In this document: positions 46,650 through 58,000 of the stretch, one piece after another
Position numbering within the stretch: position 1 is the first letter of the stretch
How the letters are laid out: each line of letters starts with the position of its first letter
Assembly (NCBI RefSeq): GCF_034661175.1
Contig: NZ_CP141058.1
Span: 806,001-870,000, forward strand
DNA from: Nocardioides renjunii
Lineage (GTDB): Bacteria > Actinomycetota > Actinomycetes > Propionibacteriales > Nocardioidaceae
Direction: 5' to 3'
Length of the DNA: 64,000 nucleotides
Notes under the pieces: generated by a model
The model's input: only the letters and a program-made list of their open reading frames with translations
Told to the model about the DNA's origin: nothing
Databases searched by the model: none
Program-made: the position numbers and the translations under genes

Positions 46650-47225
46650 ATGAGACTCATCCTCATGGGCCCGCCGGGTGCGGGCAAGGGCACGCAGGCC
46701 CGCTTCGTGGCCGACCACTTCGGGGTCCCGGCGATCTCCACCGGCGACATCTTCCGCGCCAACGTCTCGCGGGGCACGCCGCTGGGGATCGAGGCCCAGC
46801 GCTACATGGACGCCGGTGAGTACGTCCCCGACGAGGTCACCAACAAGATGGTCCGCAACCGGATCGACGAGGACGACGCCAAGCCCGGCTTCCTGCTCGA
46901 CGGCTACCCGCGCACCCTCGCCCAGGTCACCGAGCTCGACGGGATGATCGCGTTCACCGGCCACCGCCTCGACGCGGTCGTCGTGCTGACGGTCGACCCC
47001 GAGGAGCTCGTCCAGCGCCTGCTCCACCGGGCGCAGACCGACGGCCGCGCCGACGACACGGAGGACGTGATCCGTCGCCGCCAGGAGGTCTACGCCGAGC
47101 AGACCGCGCCGCTCATCGAGGTCTACCGCGGTCGTGGCATCTGCATCGAGGTCGACGGGATGGGTGAGGTCGACGACGTGACGACCCGCATCTTCGACGC
47201 CCTCGACGTGGTCCCGCAGAGCTGA
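46650..47225 (+). CDS. adk: Adenylate kinase (short form)
   Basis: The 191-residue enzyme interconverts ATP, ADP and AMP. The P-loop GPPGAGKGTQ, the AMP-binding STGDIFRANV and the DGYPRTLAQ motif are intact. It is the short bacterial form with a small LID and no zinc cysteines, as in mycobacteria. It starts at the base after the secY stop, so the two are co-translated; map follows 7 nt later. Confidence 0.98.
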   Translation: MRLILMGPPGAGKGTQARFVADHFGVPAISTGDIFRANVSRGTPLGIEAQRYMDAGEYVPDEVTNKMVRNRIDEDDAKPGFLLDGYPRTLAQVTELDGMIAFTGHRLDAVVVLTVDPEELVQRLLHRAQTDGRADDTEDVIRRRQEVYAEQTAPLIEVYRGRGICIEVDGMGEVDDVTTRIFDALDVVPQS

Positions 47226-47232
47226 GCCACCC

Positions 47233-48057
47233 ATGGCGCTCCGGGACCGCGGGCTCGAGATCAAGACCCCCGACCAGATCGGGCTGATGCGCGTCGCCGG
47301 GCGGCTCGTGGGGGAGACCCTCGAGCTGCTCCGTGACGCTGTCCGACCGGGTGTGACGACGCTGGAGCTCGACACGCTCGCCGAGACCCACATCCGCGAC
47401 CACGGCGGCGTCCCGTCGTTCAAGGGCTACAGCCAGCCGCCCTTCCCCGCCACCATCTGCGCCTCGGTCAACGACGAGGTCGTGCACGGCATCCCGGGTG
47501 CCCGCGCGCTGGTCGAGGGCGACGTCGTCTCGATCGACTGCGGCGCCATCGTCGAGGGCTGGCACGGCGACGCGGCCATCACCGTCCCGGTCGGCGAGGT
47601 CGCCGACGACGTGCGCGAGCTGCTCCGGGTCACCGAGGAGTCCCTGTGGCGCGGCATGGCCGCGGCGCGGCTCGGCGGGCGGGTGACGGACATCAGCCAC
47701 GCGATCGAGACCTACGTGCGCGCGCAGGGGCGCTACGGCATCCTCGAGGACTACACCGGCCACGGCATCGGCACCGAGATGCACATGGCCCCCAACGTGC
47801 CCAACTACGGCCGACGGGGCCGCGGTCCCTCGATCGTCCAGGGCCTCGCCCTGGCCGTGGAGCCGATGGTCACGCTGGGCAGCAAGCACACCGACCTCCT
47901 CGAGGACGAGTGGACGGTCGCCACCGTCGACGGTTCCTTCGCCGCCCACTTCGAGCACACCTTCACCGTGACCGAGCGGGGGGCGTGGGTGCTCACCGCC
48001 GTGGACGGCGGCGAGGCCCGCCTCGGGGCGCTCGGCGTCCCATTCGGCGGACGCTGA
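47233..48057 (+). CDS. map: Methionine aminopeptidase, type I
   Basis: The 274-residue enzyme removes N-terminal Met from new proteins. All five metal ligands can be placed: Asp in SIDCGA, Asp in HGDAAITV, His in GHGIGTEMH, Glu in AVEPMV and Glu in FEHTF. No N-terminal zinc-finger extension is present. It closes the secY-adk-map unit and is followed by an 8-bp hairpin. Confidence 0.97.
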   Translation: MALRDRGLEIKTPDQIGLMRVAGRLVGETLELLRDAVRPGVTTLELDTLAETHIRDHGGVPSFKGYSQPPFPATICASVNDEVVHGIPGARALVEGDVVSIDCGAIVEGWHGDAAITVPVGEVADDVRELLRVTEESLWRGMAAARLGGRVTDISHAIETYVRAQGRYGILEDYTGHGIGTEMHMAPNVPNYGRRGRGPSIVQGLALAVEPMVTLGSKHTDLLEDEWTVATVDGSFAAHFEHTFTVTERGAWVLTAVDGGEARLGALGVPFGGR

Positions 48058-48066
48058 GTCCCGTTT

Positions 48067-48086
48067 CGCCCGCCACCGGGCGGGCG
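48067..48086 (+). terminator. Hairpin after map
   Basis: CGCCCGCC (48067-48074) pairs with GGCGGGCG (48079-48086) across an ACCG loop, 9 nt after the map stop. A terminator is likely because a riboswitch-controlled gene follows. Confidence 0.65.
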
Positions 48087-48101
48087 TGGGAGACTGGCCT
48101 G

Positions 48102-48227
48102 CGTTGGAGGGGAGTATTCCCCGGCAGTGGTGTCGTCAGTACGGCGTCCGCGCGAGCGGCGTCCGGTGCCACTGGTTCGCCGCACTGCTGTTGTCCCACG
48201 GCGCGCGAGCGGAAGAGACCTCCGGCG
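48102..48227 (+). promoter_or_regulatory. Probable manganese riboswitch (yybP-ykoY type)
   Basis: The two hallmark segments of this class are present before a TerC gene: GGGGAGTA (48109-48116) at the 5' side and GAGACC (48215-48220) at the 3' side. They are joined by a 9-bp P1 helix, 48102-48110 with 48219-48227, with two U-G pairs. Inside lies a CCGC-GCGA-GCGG hairpin (48148-48159). Known members sense Mn2+ and turn on TerC, MntP or P-type ATPase genes. The call is by eye, not from a covariance model. Confidence 0.72.
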
Positions 48228-48245
48228 TCCGCGTGCTGCGCGGAC
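48227..48245 (+). promoter_or_regulatory. Hairpin after the riboswitch (expression platform candidate)
   Basis: GTCCGCG (48227-48233) pairs with CGCGGAC (48239-48245) around TGCTG. It begins at the last P1 base, so P1 and this stem could compete. The terC AGGAG (48266-48270) follows, and ACTCC (48244-48248) could mask it. Confidence 0.45.
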
Positions 48246-48276
48246 TCCGACTCGCCTCATCCCTAGGAGCAACAGA

Positions 48277-49308
48277 GTGGACGTCCCCACCTGGGTCTGG
48301 ATCGCCACCGGCGTGGTGACCCTCGCGATCTTTACCTTCGACCTCGCCGTGGTCGGCCGCCGGCCGCACGAGCCGAGCATGAAGGAGTGCGCGACCTATC
48401 TCTCGATCTACGTCGGCCTGGCCGTGCTGTTCGGGCTCGGTGTCTGGTACACCTCGGGCGGCACGTACGCCCTGGAGTTCTACTCCGGCTGGCTGGTGGA
48501 GTACTCGCTCTCCATCGACAACCTCTTCATCTTCATCATCATCATGGCCAAGTTCGCCGTGCCGCGTGAGCTGCAGCAGTACGCCCTGATGATCGGCATC
48601 GTGATGGCGCTGGTCATGCGCGCCATCTTCATCGCGGTCGGCGCGGCGGCGATCGAGCAGTTCAGCTGGGTGTTCTACCTGTTCGGCCTGTTCCTGGTCT
48701 ACACCGCGTTCAAGCTGGCCAAGGAGGGCGGCGAGGACGAGGACGACGAGTTCGAGGAGAACAAGCTGGTCGCCTTCATCGAGCGCCGCTTCCCGGCGAC
48801 CTCGGAGTGGCACGGCAAGAGCCTGTTCGTCCACGACAGCAACGCCAAGCGGATGATCACGCCGATGTTCATCGTGATCATCACCCTCGGCACGACCGAC
48901 CTGCTGTTCGCGCTCGACTCGATCCCGGCGATCTTCGGCATCACCAAGGAGCCCTACCTGGTGCTGACCGCCAACATCTTCGCCCTGATGGGGCTGCGCC
49001 AGCTCTACTTCCTCATCGGCGGGCTGCTGCAGCGCCTCATCTACCTGTCCTACGGCCTGGCGTTCCTGCTCGCGTTCATCGGCGTCAAGCTCTTCTTCCA
49101 CGCGCTGCACGAGAACGAGCTGCCGTTCATCAACGGTGGCGAGCACCTCGACTACGCGTGGCTCGAGATCCCCATCTGGCTCTCGCTGGTGGTCATCATC
49201 GCCACGCTCGCCGTGACGGCCGTGCTGTCCCTGTGGGTCTCGAGCCGGATGAGCCCCGAGGAGCAGGACGCGGCCACCGGTCCGCGCCGCGACTGGGAGG
49301 ACGACTGA
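48277..49308 (+). CDS. TerC-family integral membrane protein
   Basis: The 343-residue protein has about nine membrane spans and the TerC/Alx signatures: SGWLVEYSLSIDNLFIFIIIMAKF in the first half and TPMFIVIITLGTTDLLFALDSIPAIFGITKEPYLV in the second, with paired acidic residues within the spans. TerC proteins are linked to manganese export and metal loading of exported enzymes, which fits the riboswitch upstream. GTG 48277 follows AGGAG by 6 nt. It converges with the kinase gene, with 15 nt between stops. Confidence 0.92.
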   Translation: MDVPTWVWIATGVVTLAIFTFDLAVVGRRPHEPSMKECATYLSIYVGLAVLFGLGVWYTSGGTYALEFYSGWLVEYSLSIDNLFIFIIIMAKFAVPRELQQYALMIGIVMALVMRAIFIAVGAAAIEQFSWVFYLFGLFLVYTAFKLAKEGGEDEDDEFEENKLVAFIERRFPATSEWHGKSLFVHDSNAKRMITPMFIVIITLGTTDLLFALDSIPAIFGITKEPYLVLTANIFALMGLRQLYFLIGGLLQRLIYLSYGLAFLLAFIGVKLFFHALHENELPFINGGEHLDYAWLEIPIWLSLVVIIATLAVTAVLSLWVSSRMSPEEQDAATGPRRDWEDD

Positions 49309-49323
49309 GCGTGGCTCGACCGC

Positions 49324-50730
49324 TCAGGTCACGCACTGGCTGTCGCTGGGGGAGTTGTCGGACCCCCGCGTCATCCGCAGGTCGAGGCACACCGGCTCGT
49401 CGGTGCGCACCAGCAGCTGTCGCTGCCGGGTGCTGCCGTAGGTCCGGGTGTCGTCGCGGTAGTAGCTGAAGGAGTCGCCCGGCTCGAGGGGCACGGGCGG
49501 TCGCCACTCGAACAGCACGCCGCGGGCCGTGCGGCTGCCGGTGAGCGTGGGCGCCTCGGTGAGCACGTCGGGCACGACGTCGGCCGGCGTCTGCGACTCG
49601 GTCGGGACGACCACGCCGGGGTCCTCGCCGCGCCCGTCACCGCGGACCAGCAGGAAGCCGACGACCAGCGCCACCACCGCGGCCCCGATGCCGGCCCACA
49701 CCAGCGTGGAGGTGCGGCCGGTGTCGTCGTCCTCGTCGGTGGCGGGCTCGGCGACCTGCGCGGCGATCCGCCGCGGGCCGCTGGCCGAGATCACGGTCAC
49801 CGGCTTCATCGCGGTGGCGTCCTCGGGCGCCTCCGGGACCTCCGGCGCCATGACGGAGGCGTCGGGGCGGTCGCCCTCCACCGCCACGGAGGTGCGGGCC
49901 CAGCCGGCGGCCGACTCGATCCGCTGCAGGGCGCGGGCCAGCTCCAGGGCGCTCGCCGGACGGTGCTCGGGGCGCTTGGCGAGGCACTGCTGGAGGAGCC
50001 GGTCGAGCGCCGGTGGGACGTCGGGCCGCTGGGTCGCCGGGGGAGCGGCGTGCAGGATCCGCGCGCTCAGCGCCCGCGTGGAGTTGTCGCCGGAGGGGAT
50101 GGAGAACGGCGAGCGGCCGACGAGCAGGTGCCAGATCGTCGCGCCGAGGGAGTAGACGTCGGAGGCGACCGAGCCGTTGCTGCGGCCGTCGAGCAGCTCG
50201 GGTGGTGACCACGGGTAGGAGATGCGGACGTCGTTGTCGCCCTCGATGTCGGCGATGTGGCCGGCTATGCCGAAGTCGGTCAGGGCCGGCTCGTGGTAGG
50301 TCGTCACGAGGACGTTGCTGGGCTTGATGTCGCGGTGCAGGATGCCCGAGCGGTGCGCGGTCTCGATGGCGCTCGCGAGCTTGATGCCGGTCGCCACCGC
50401 GTCGACGGGCGCCATCGGGTTGGAGCGCACCCGGATGCCGAGGTCCGGCGGCGGGCAGTAGCGCATCACCAGGAACGGGCGGCCGCCCTCGGCGGTCACG
50501 CCGGCGGTGATGACCGAGACGATGTAGGGGTGGTCGGCCAGTCGCGCCATCGCGTTGGCCTCGGCGGTGAAGAGGTACTTCTCCCGGTCGGTGAGCGGCA
50601 CGTCGGGCCGGACGACCTTGACCGCGACGCGCTGGCGCGGCCACTGCTGCTCGTAGAGGAAGACGTCGGCGAACCCGCCGCTGCCCAGGTGCTCGACGAA
50701 CGCGAACCCGGGGATGTCAGGGGCGCTCAC
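49324..50730 (-). CDS. Membrane Ser/Thr protein kinase
   Basis: The 468-residue protein has an N-terminal kinase domain (about 5-275): Gly loop LGSGGFADVF, catalytic Lys38 (VAVK), HRDIKPSN (132-139) and DFG (152-154), so it is an active-looking RD kinase. The loop before the APE-like motif reads YPWSPPE rather than GTPxYMAPE. A membrane span lies at about 340-362, followed by an extracellular domain of about 100 residues with a Cys pair (VCLDL, QCVT) and no PASTA repeats. Its GTG overlaps the upstream FHA gene stop (GTGA). It is the only Ser/Thr kinase in the window and would oppose the PP2C gene at 1.0 kb. Confidence 0.93.
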   Translation of the reverse strand: MSAPDIPGFAFVEHLGSGGFADVFLYEQQWPRQRVAVKVVRPDVPLTDREKYLFTAEANAMARLADHPYIVSVITAGVTAEGGRPFLVMRYCPPPDLGIRVRSNPMAPVDAVATGIKLASAIETAHRSGILHRDIKPSNVLVTTYHEPALTDFGIAGHIADIEGDNDVRISYPWSPPELLDGRSNGSVASDVYSLGATIWHLLVGRSPFSIPSGDNSTRALSARILHAAPPATQRPDVPPALDRLLQQCLAKRPEHRPASALELARALQRIESAAGWARTSVAVEGDRPDASVMAPEVPEAPEDATAMKPVTVISASGPRRIAAQVAEPATDEDDDTGRTSTLVWAGIGAAVVALVVGFLLVRGDGRGEDPGVVVPTESQTPADVVPDVLTEAPTLTGSRTARGVLFEWRPPVPLEPGDSFSYYRDDTRTYGSTRQRQLLVRTDEPVCLDLRMTRGSDNSPSDSQCVT

Positions 50731-51923
50731 CGGGCGACCGCTCCGGTCTCGAACCGCACGGCGTAGACGTGCGCCATGTCGAGGACGGTGCCCGGCTCGA
50801 GGACGTAGGCGTCGCCGGGCCGCATCCGCTGCGGGTCGCGACCGGGCGGGGCCACGGTGGTGCCACCGCGGCTGTCGAGGTCACGCGCCACGACGTCCCA
50901 GCCGTCGAGCTCGATCTGCAGGTGCCTCCGGGACACGAAGGAGTGGTCGGCGGGCAGGTGGACGAGGTGGGGCCAGTCGGTGCTGCCCTCGGCGGGCGCG
51001 GGCTTGCGGCCGAGGATCACGCCGCGGTCGAGCGGCACGACCTCGCCGGTCGGCAGGCGCAGCCCGCCCAGCGACGGTCGCTCGACGCGACGCGGCTCCT
51101 GCGGGGCGACCCGCTGGTGACAGACCCGGCACTGCGGCGAGACGGGCGGCGTGAGGTGGCCCAGCGGGCAGCTCACCGCCAGCACGGTCGGCGCGGTGCT
51201 GTGGGACAGGTGCGCCGGGCGCATCGAGGTCGAGCCGTCGTGGTCGTCGGGGGCGGGACCGGGCTCGGGGGCGCGGTGCGGCGCGGACGCCGGCCGGATG
51301 GTCGTGTGGGAGCCCTCCTCGATGCGCTGGATGGCCAGCGGGTCGGGCTCCGAGGTGTCCATCAGCGACCCGGTGTCCTCGACCGGGCGGCGCGTGCGGG
51401 TGCGCGGGGGAGGGCCGTCGGGGCCCTTGGCGGCGAGGATCGCGGCCGGGATGCCGTCGATGAGCGCACCTCCCGGCGCGGCGGGTGCGGTCGCCTGCGC
51501 CGTCGGCTGGGCAGGTGGGGCGGTGCGGGTGGAGATCGGCGCGAGCTCGACGCGGTCCGCGGCGACCACCCCGCCGACGAGGCGCCGGGTCGGGACCAGG
51601 CGGTCGGGGTCGTCGCCGCCGTCGAGGCTGAGGATGCGCGACGGACCGGCGAGGCGTACGTGCCCGGCGCCGCGTGACAGCGCGGTGGAGGCCCCAGAGG
51701 TGAAGTCGACGAGGGCGAGCCCCGGGGGATCGCCGGCGAAGGACTTCTCGACGATGGCCATCACCCGCTCCACGACGGAGGATCCGGAGGGTGCGGTCAT
51801 GGCCAGGACGTCCCAGATCTCCTGGACGACCTGCTCGTCACCGGGGTCGGTCAGCAGCACCCAGTGGGCCCCGCTGCCCAGAAGCACACCGGTCCCCCCG
51901 GCGTACCTCGCCTCCACGATCAA
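50727..51923 (-). CDS. FHA-domain protein with zinc-ribbon-like motif
   Basis: The 398-residue protein begins at TTG, 6 nt after GGGGAG; GTG 51917 two codons later is an alternative. Residues about 1-130 form a domain I do not recognise. A low-complexity linker follows. At about 253-273 a Cys/His cluster (SCPLGH ... PQCRVCHQRV) looks like a zinc ribbon. Residues about 288-396 are an FHA domain (VILGRKP, SFVSRRHLQIEL, DLDSRGGTTV). It should read Thr phosphorylation made by the co-transcribed kinase. Confidence 0.87.
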   Translation of the reverse strand: MIVEARYAGGTGVLLGSGAHWVLLTDPGDEQVVQEIWDVLAMTAPSGSSVVERVMAIVEKSFAGDPPGLALVDFTSGASTALSRGAGHVRLAGPSRILSLDGGDDPDRLVPTRRLVGGVVAADRVELAPISTRTAPPAQPTAQATAPAAPGGALIDGIPAAILAAKGPDGPPPRTRTRRPVEDTGSLMDTSEPDPLAIQRIEEGSHTTIRPASAPHRAPEPGPAPDDHDGSTSMRPAHLSHSTAPTVLAVSCPLGHLTPPVSPQCRVCHQRVAPQEPRRVERPSLGGLRLPTGEVVPLDRGVILGRKPAPAEGSTDWPHLVHLPADHSFVSRRHLQIELDGWDVVARDLDSRGGTTVAPPGRDPQRMRPGDAYVLEPGTVLDMAHVYAVRFETGAVAR

Positions 51924-51996
51924 CGTCGGCTCCCCTCGTACGCGCCCACCGCTCCATCATCACCCATCGCGCCGTTCCGGCGCAGGCAGTCCCGAC

Positions 51997-52025
51997 TTGT
52001 CGTAACGTCGCTCCATACTTACCCT
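51997..52025 (+). promoter_or_regulatory. Putative promoter of the giant surface protein operon
   Basis: TTGTCG (51997-52002) and TACCCT (52020-52025) are 17 nt apart in the divergent gap between the FHA and giant-protein genes. Confidence 0.5.
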
Positions 52026-52080
52026 CCTCTGGGTGAGTGCGGCGGGCGCACGTCATCCGCGGGGGCCAAGGGGGGCTGGC

Positions 52081-55000
52081 GTGGCACGTGCGACGTTCGT
52101 GCGTCGACACCGGGCGGGCATCGCCTCGGGCCTCGCGCTGAGCGTCGCTGCCGGAGCCGTCGTCGCCTACGCCGTCACCGCCAGCGGCTACAAGGCCCAC
52201 GAGGCCGAGCTCAACGACGGCGGCGTGTGGGTCGTCAACGGCAAGAAGGGCTGGTCCGGCCGGCTCAACAAGCCCGTCAACCAGCTCGACGGCGTCGTGC
52301 CCAACCCCGACGGCAAGGCCCGCCTCGACGTCGTCCAGGACGGCGCGGCCGTCGTCACGCTCAACACCGACGCCGCCCGCGGCCAGGCGCTGGAGACCAG
52401 TCGCCTCGAGCTGCAGGACGGCGGCGCGGCCGCGGTCCCCACGCTCGGTGACGTGCAGATGGCCGGCGGCACCCTCGCCAGCGTCGACGCCGAGACCGGT
52501 GCGATCTGGGCGGTCCGCTACGACGACCAGCTCGGCAAGCCCGTGGTGAGCGCCGTCGACCGGCAGGCCGACCCGCTCGCCGAGGTCGGCGAGCAGGCCG
52601 CCCTGGCGGTCAGCACCACCGGCACCGTCGTGGCCACGTCGGCCGTCGACGGCACGGTGACCACGCTCGCCCCCGACGACACCGTCCTCGGCGAGCCCGT
52701 GACGCGCGACCTCCCGCGTGCCGCCGGCCAGGTCTCGTCGGTGACCACGGTCGGCGAGCGCGTGGTCACCCTCGACGAGGACGCCGGGGTGCTGCGGGTC
52801 CTCGACGGCGCCGAGGCCACGGTCCCGCCCGGCAGCGTCCTCCAGCAGCCCGGACCCGCCTACGACGCCGTGCTGGTCGCGGCGGCCGACGGGCTGCTCA
52901 GCGTCGACCTCGACACGGGGGAGACGACGACCGTGTCCACCCAGTCCGGCGAGCCGGTCGAGCCGGTCCGGCTCGGCGCGTGCGTCTTCGGGGCCTGGTC
53001 GGGAGGGGTCGGCGCGCTCGCGGTGCAGTGCGGCGCCCAGGAGGTCAACGAGAGGTCCCTCGGTGGCGACGCGACGAGCCTGGCGTTCCGGGTCAACCGC
53101 GGCGAGATCGTCCTCAACGACGCCGACAGCGGGGCGGTGTGGGACGTCGAGCAGGAGAAGCCGGCCCGCATCGACAACTGGGACGCCTTCACGTCGAAGA
53201 AGCAGAAGGACGACGACGACGACCAGAACGACAACGAGACCGACGCCGACCGGCGACCGCCCCGCGCCAAGCCCGACTCCTACGGCGTGCGCGCCGGTCG
53301 CACCACGGTCCTGCACCCGCTCGACAACGACTCCGCGCCCGAGGGCCGGCTGCTGAGCATCGTCGACGTCGTCCAGCCCTCCGGCGGCGCCCGCGTGGAG
53401 ATCAGCCCGGACGGGCAGACCCTCGTGCTGCAGATGCCGGAGGAGGCGCGCCCCGCGACGTTCGACTACGTCATCGACGACGGCCGCAACGGCCTGTCGG
53501 CCAGCGCCACGGTCGACGTGGAGGTCCGCGGCCAGGAGGAGAACGAGCCGCCGGACCTGCGCGAGGGCTACCGCAAGCCGACCTACCGCGTGCCCCACGG
53601 CGGCGCGCTGTCGGTCCCGGTCCTGGCCGACTGGCGCGACGACCGTGACGGCGACACCCTGCTCCTGGACTCCGCCGTCGCGGTCGACGGAGCGCAGAAC
53701 GGCGCTGCTGCGCGCACCACCTCGGACGGCCGGATCCGATTCACCGCGCCGACCACCGCCGCGTCCGGCCCGCAGCTGGTCCGGGTCGACTTCGCCGTCA
53801 CCGACGGCTCGACGCCGGTGCGGAAGTCGCTGAGCTTCCAGGTGCAGGCCCCCAAGGACCAGAAGGCGTTCGCCCCGAGCGCCGAGCCCGACGTCGTACG
53901 CGGTGAGGTCGGCAAGCCGATCAAGATCCGCCCCCTGCTCAACGACCTGCCCGGCTCGGACCCCAACACGCCCGACGCCGAGCTCGCGCTCGGGGGCAAG
54001 GTGCCCCAGCAGCCCAACGCCAGGATCGTCTCCGACCTCGACGGGGGACAGCTCACCTTCACCGGGGAGCGCGCCGGCACCTACTTCCTCAGCTACGACG
54101 CGGCCTACGGCAACGCCCCGCTCGACCAGGGCACGGTTCGCGTGGACGTGAAGCCCAAGCCCAAGCGTGCCGCCGAGCCGGTGGCGATGCCCGACACGCT
54201 GACCGTCTTCGGCCAGGCGCCCGGGATCGTCGACGTGCTGGCCAACGACCTCGACCCGGCGGGTGGCCTGCTGGTGGTCCAGCGTGCCGCCGCGGACCGC
54301 GAGGGGCAGCTCGACGTCGCGATCATCGACGGTCGGTGGCTGCGGATCTCCGCCGTGCAGCCGGCGCTGTCGCCCCGCACGCAGACCATCTCCTACACGA
54401 TCAGCAACGGGGCCAGCTCCGGCGTCCGCGGCGAGGTCGTCGTCACCCAGCGCCCCCAGCCCGCGGACAACACCCCGATCACGGCGGCCGACAAGGTGGT
54501 CGTGCGCGCAGGCGGCGCCGTGGCCGCCCCGGTCCTCGACAACGACGTGTCCCCGGCCGGCGACCGCCTGACGCTGCTCAACGACCTGGTCGACAGCGAG
54601 ACGCCCGGCCAGCTCGAGGTCGTCCCCCCGATCGACGTCACGGGTGACGTGGGCCGCGCGTTCGTCTCGGGTCGCGTGGTGCGCTACGTCGCCCCCGAGC
54701 AGGTCGAGGAGCGCGACACCTACACCGTCACCTACGTCGCGCAGAACCTCGAGGGAAAGCGAGCCCAGGGGGTCCTCTCGGTGACCGTCGTGCCGGCCGA
54801 CGACCCCAACGACCCGCCCGAGCCGCCGACCCTGGAGGGTCGCGTGGTCGCCGGCGACGCGATCAAGGTCCGCGTCCCGGGCGTCGGCGTCGACCGCAAC
54901 GGCGACCCGGTCACCGTCACCGGCATCACCTCGGCGCCCCGGCTGGGCCGGATCGTCTCCTACGGCGGCAACTTCCTCGAGTACCAGGCCTACCCCCGCA

Positions 55001-58000
55001 CGGTCGGCACCGACGAGTTCACCTACTCCCTCGTCGACTCGCAGGGCGCCTTCGCCACCGGCACCGTCCGCATCGCGGTCGTCGAGGTGGGCCAGCCCCA
55101 GCCGCCGCTGGCGGTCGCGGACCGGCTCACGGTCGAGCCCGGAAGGACGGCGACCTTCGACCCGCTGGCCAACGACTTCATCGCCGCCGGCGACTCGGTG
55201 GAGGTCGAGCTGGTCGACGCCCCGGCGGGCGTCGAGCTGGACCCCCGGACCAACCTGGTGTCGGTGCCCGCCCCCGGGGAGCTCACGGCCCCGCCGGTGG
55301 TGGTCGTCTACCGCGTGACCAACGGCCTCCAGGAGTCCCGCGCCACGATGACCCTGCAGACGGCCGAGGGCTTCAACAACCCCCCGATCGTCTACGACGC
55401 CTTCGGCCGCGCCGACGACAGCGGCAGCGTCGTGGTCGACGTCCTCGAGGGCGCCTACGACCCCGACGGGCCCGCCAAGGGCCTCGAGGTGACCGACGTG
55501 AGCGGCGACGACTCGGCGCGTGTCGTCGACGGCGTCGAGGTCCGCGCCAACCGCGGGGCGGCGCCCAAGGTGCTGCCGTTCGAGGTCCGTGACGCCGACG
55601 GCGCCGTGGCCGTCGCATCCGTCTACATCCCGCCCACCGGCAACGGCCTGCCCTACGTGGTCGACGACGCCCTGATCGAGCTCGAGCCCGGTGCCACCAC
55701 GACGGGCAAGCTCTCCGACTACGTCGCGGCACCCGGGGACGCCGAGGTGCGCCTGGCGTCGGGTCGGCGCTCGTGGTCCGCCTCGCCGACGTCCCTCGCG
55801 GTCGGTCCCGACGGCGACAACCGCTTCACCCTGTCGGCCCCCGCCGCGTTCCGCGGACCGGGTGCCGTGCTCGTGGAGGTCACCTCGGCGACCGACGCCA
55901 GCGGGAACGAGGACACCTCCACCACCGACGACGGTGCGACGGTCCTGCTCTCCATCCCGGTCCAGGTGGGTGACGACAAGCCGGAGCTCACGTGCCCCTC
56001 CACGGTCGTCCCCATCTCGGCCGGGCAGGACTACGCCCTCGACATCGCCACGTTCTGCAAGGTCTTCACCCTCGACCCCCGGGACGCGGCCGGGCTCTCC
56101 TACACCGCCGACTGGAGCCAGCCCCTCGACGGGCTCGCTGTCGGCAGCCCCGAGGGCTCCGTCGTGTCGGTGACCGCCGCGGAGACCGCGACCGAGGGCG
56201 GCCAGGCGGCCCTCACGGTGCAGGCGGGGGACAGCAACACCCAGCTGGTGCGCTTCCAGCTGGCCCAGGCGCCGTCCCCGAGGCTGCTGCCCATCCGGGT
56301 CGAGACGATGGAGGCCGGGCAGAGCCGCAGCTACGACGTCGGCTCTTACCTCGAGGCCGGCGTGTCCGACCCGGACCCCACGATCGTCTCCGTGCAGAGC
56401 ACCGGCAACCCCGGTGTCCGTGCGTCGGCCGACGGCGGCAGGCTGACGCTGACGGCGACCGACGACGCCCGCGGCGCCCGTGCCAGCTTCCGGCTGGTGG
56501 TCAGCGACGTCTCGTCCGACGACCCGCCCGCCTCGCGGACCGCCGAGGGGCGCATCGAGTTCCAGGTCGTCGGGACCCCCGAGGCGCCCGGCGAGCCGCG
56601 TCCGTTCCCGCGCACCGACCAGATCGGCGCCGTGGAGATGTCGTGGGCGCCGCCGCGCGACGACGGCGGCGCGCCGATCCTGCACTACCTGGTGCGCGAG
56701 GAGAAGACCGGCGCCACGCAGCGGTGCGACACCAACGTCTGCGTCTTCCGCAAGCTCAAGAACGGCGGCAACTACAGCTTCCGCGTGCAGGCCGTGAACC
56801 GCGTCGGCAAGAGCGACTGGAGCGGTCTCTCGAAGACGGCCCGGGCCGACACGGCGCCGGGGCGCGTCGAGAACATCCGGATGGTCGACCGGGGCGACGG
56901 CTACATCACCATCGCCTGGGACAAGCCGACCACCAACACCTCGCGGATCCTCGACTACACCATCACGTGGCCCGGTGGCCCGGTCGGCGTCGTCGCCGGG
57001 GACAACCCCCGCTACACCGCCACCGGCCTCGACAACAACACCCAGTACGCGTTCACGGTCAAGGCCCAGAACGTCGTCGACTACTCCGCGCCCCGCACGT
57101 CGGTCGAGATGCAGCCGCTCGGCACGCCTCCGGCGCCGGCGGCGCCGGCCGTCGCCGACCTCGAGTCGGGTGCCAACCAGACCTCCGTCCGCATCGCGTG
57201 GCAGGCCGTGCTCCCCGAGGGGCCGGGACCCACCTCCTACACCGTCAGCTACTCCAACGGCACGTCGTCCGGCACGGTGCCCGGCTGCCAGAAGCTGGTG
57301 GCGCTGTCCTGCACCCACGCCGGCATCCCCTATGACGGCACCACCTACACCTACCGGGTGGTGGCCGCCAACGAGCCGGGCAAGCGCTCCCAGCCGAGCG
57401 AGGGCACCGCGATCCAGGCCGTGGGCCGGCCCGCGCCGTGGGGCAGCTTCGACGTGTTCGCGACCGGCGCCAGCCAGGAGGCCGAGGTCCGCTACACGGT
57501 CCCCGACTCGCGCGGCAACGTCAGCAAGGTCGAGGTCCTCGTCAATGGCGGGGTCGTCAAGCAGTTCGGGCAGCAGACCGGCTCCTTCACCACCCGGATC
57601 CCGACGCCCGGCAACGAGCAGCCCTACCCCGTCCAGCTCCGGGTGTGCAACGAGCGCGCGCCCACGGGCTGCACGCTCAGCGGCGTGCAGAACGTGCAGA
57701 CCTACGGCCGCCTCGAGGGGATGCTCAGCGACATCAGCGACCCCGTGGTCAACGGCAAGACCGTGACCTGGACGGTGACCGGTTCCAGCAACGGCGACCC
57801 GGCCGAGCTGGCCTACTGGATCGACGGCGCCCAGCAGCCGACGATCCAGCTCGGCGGGGTCGGTGCCTTCAGCCAGTCGATCTCGACCACGACGGCCGAC
57901 TTCGGCCAGGAGACCCGGCTCGAGGTGCGCCTGCGCGACTCCTCGCCCGGAGGGCGCGGCGAGACCTACCAGGACGACCGCGCCCGGAGCGGCGTGCCGC

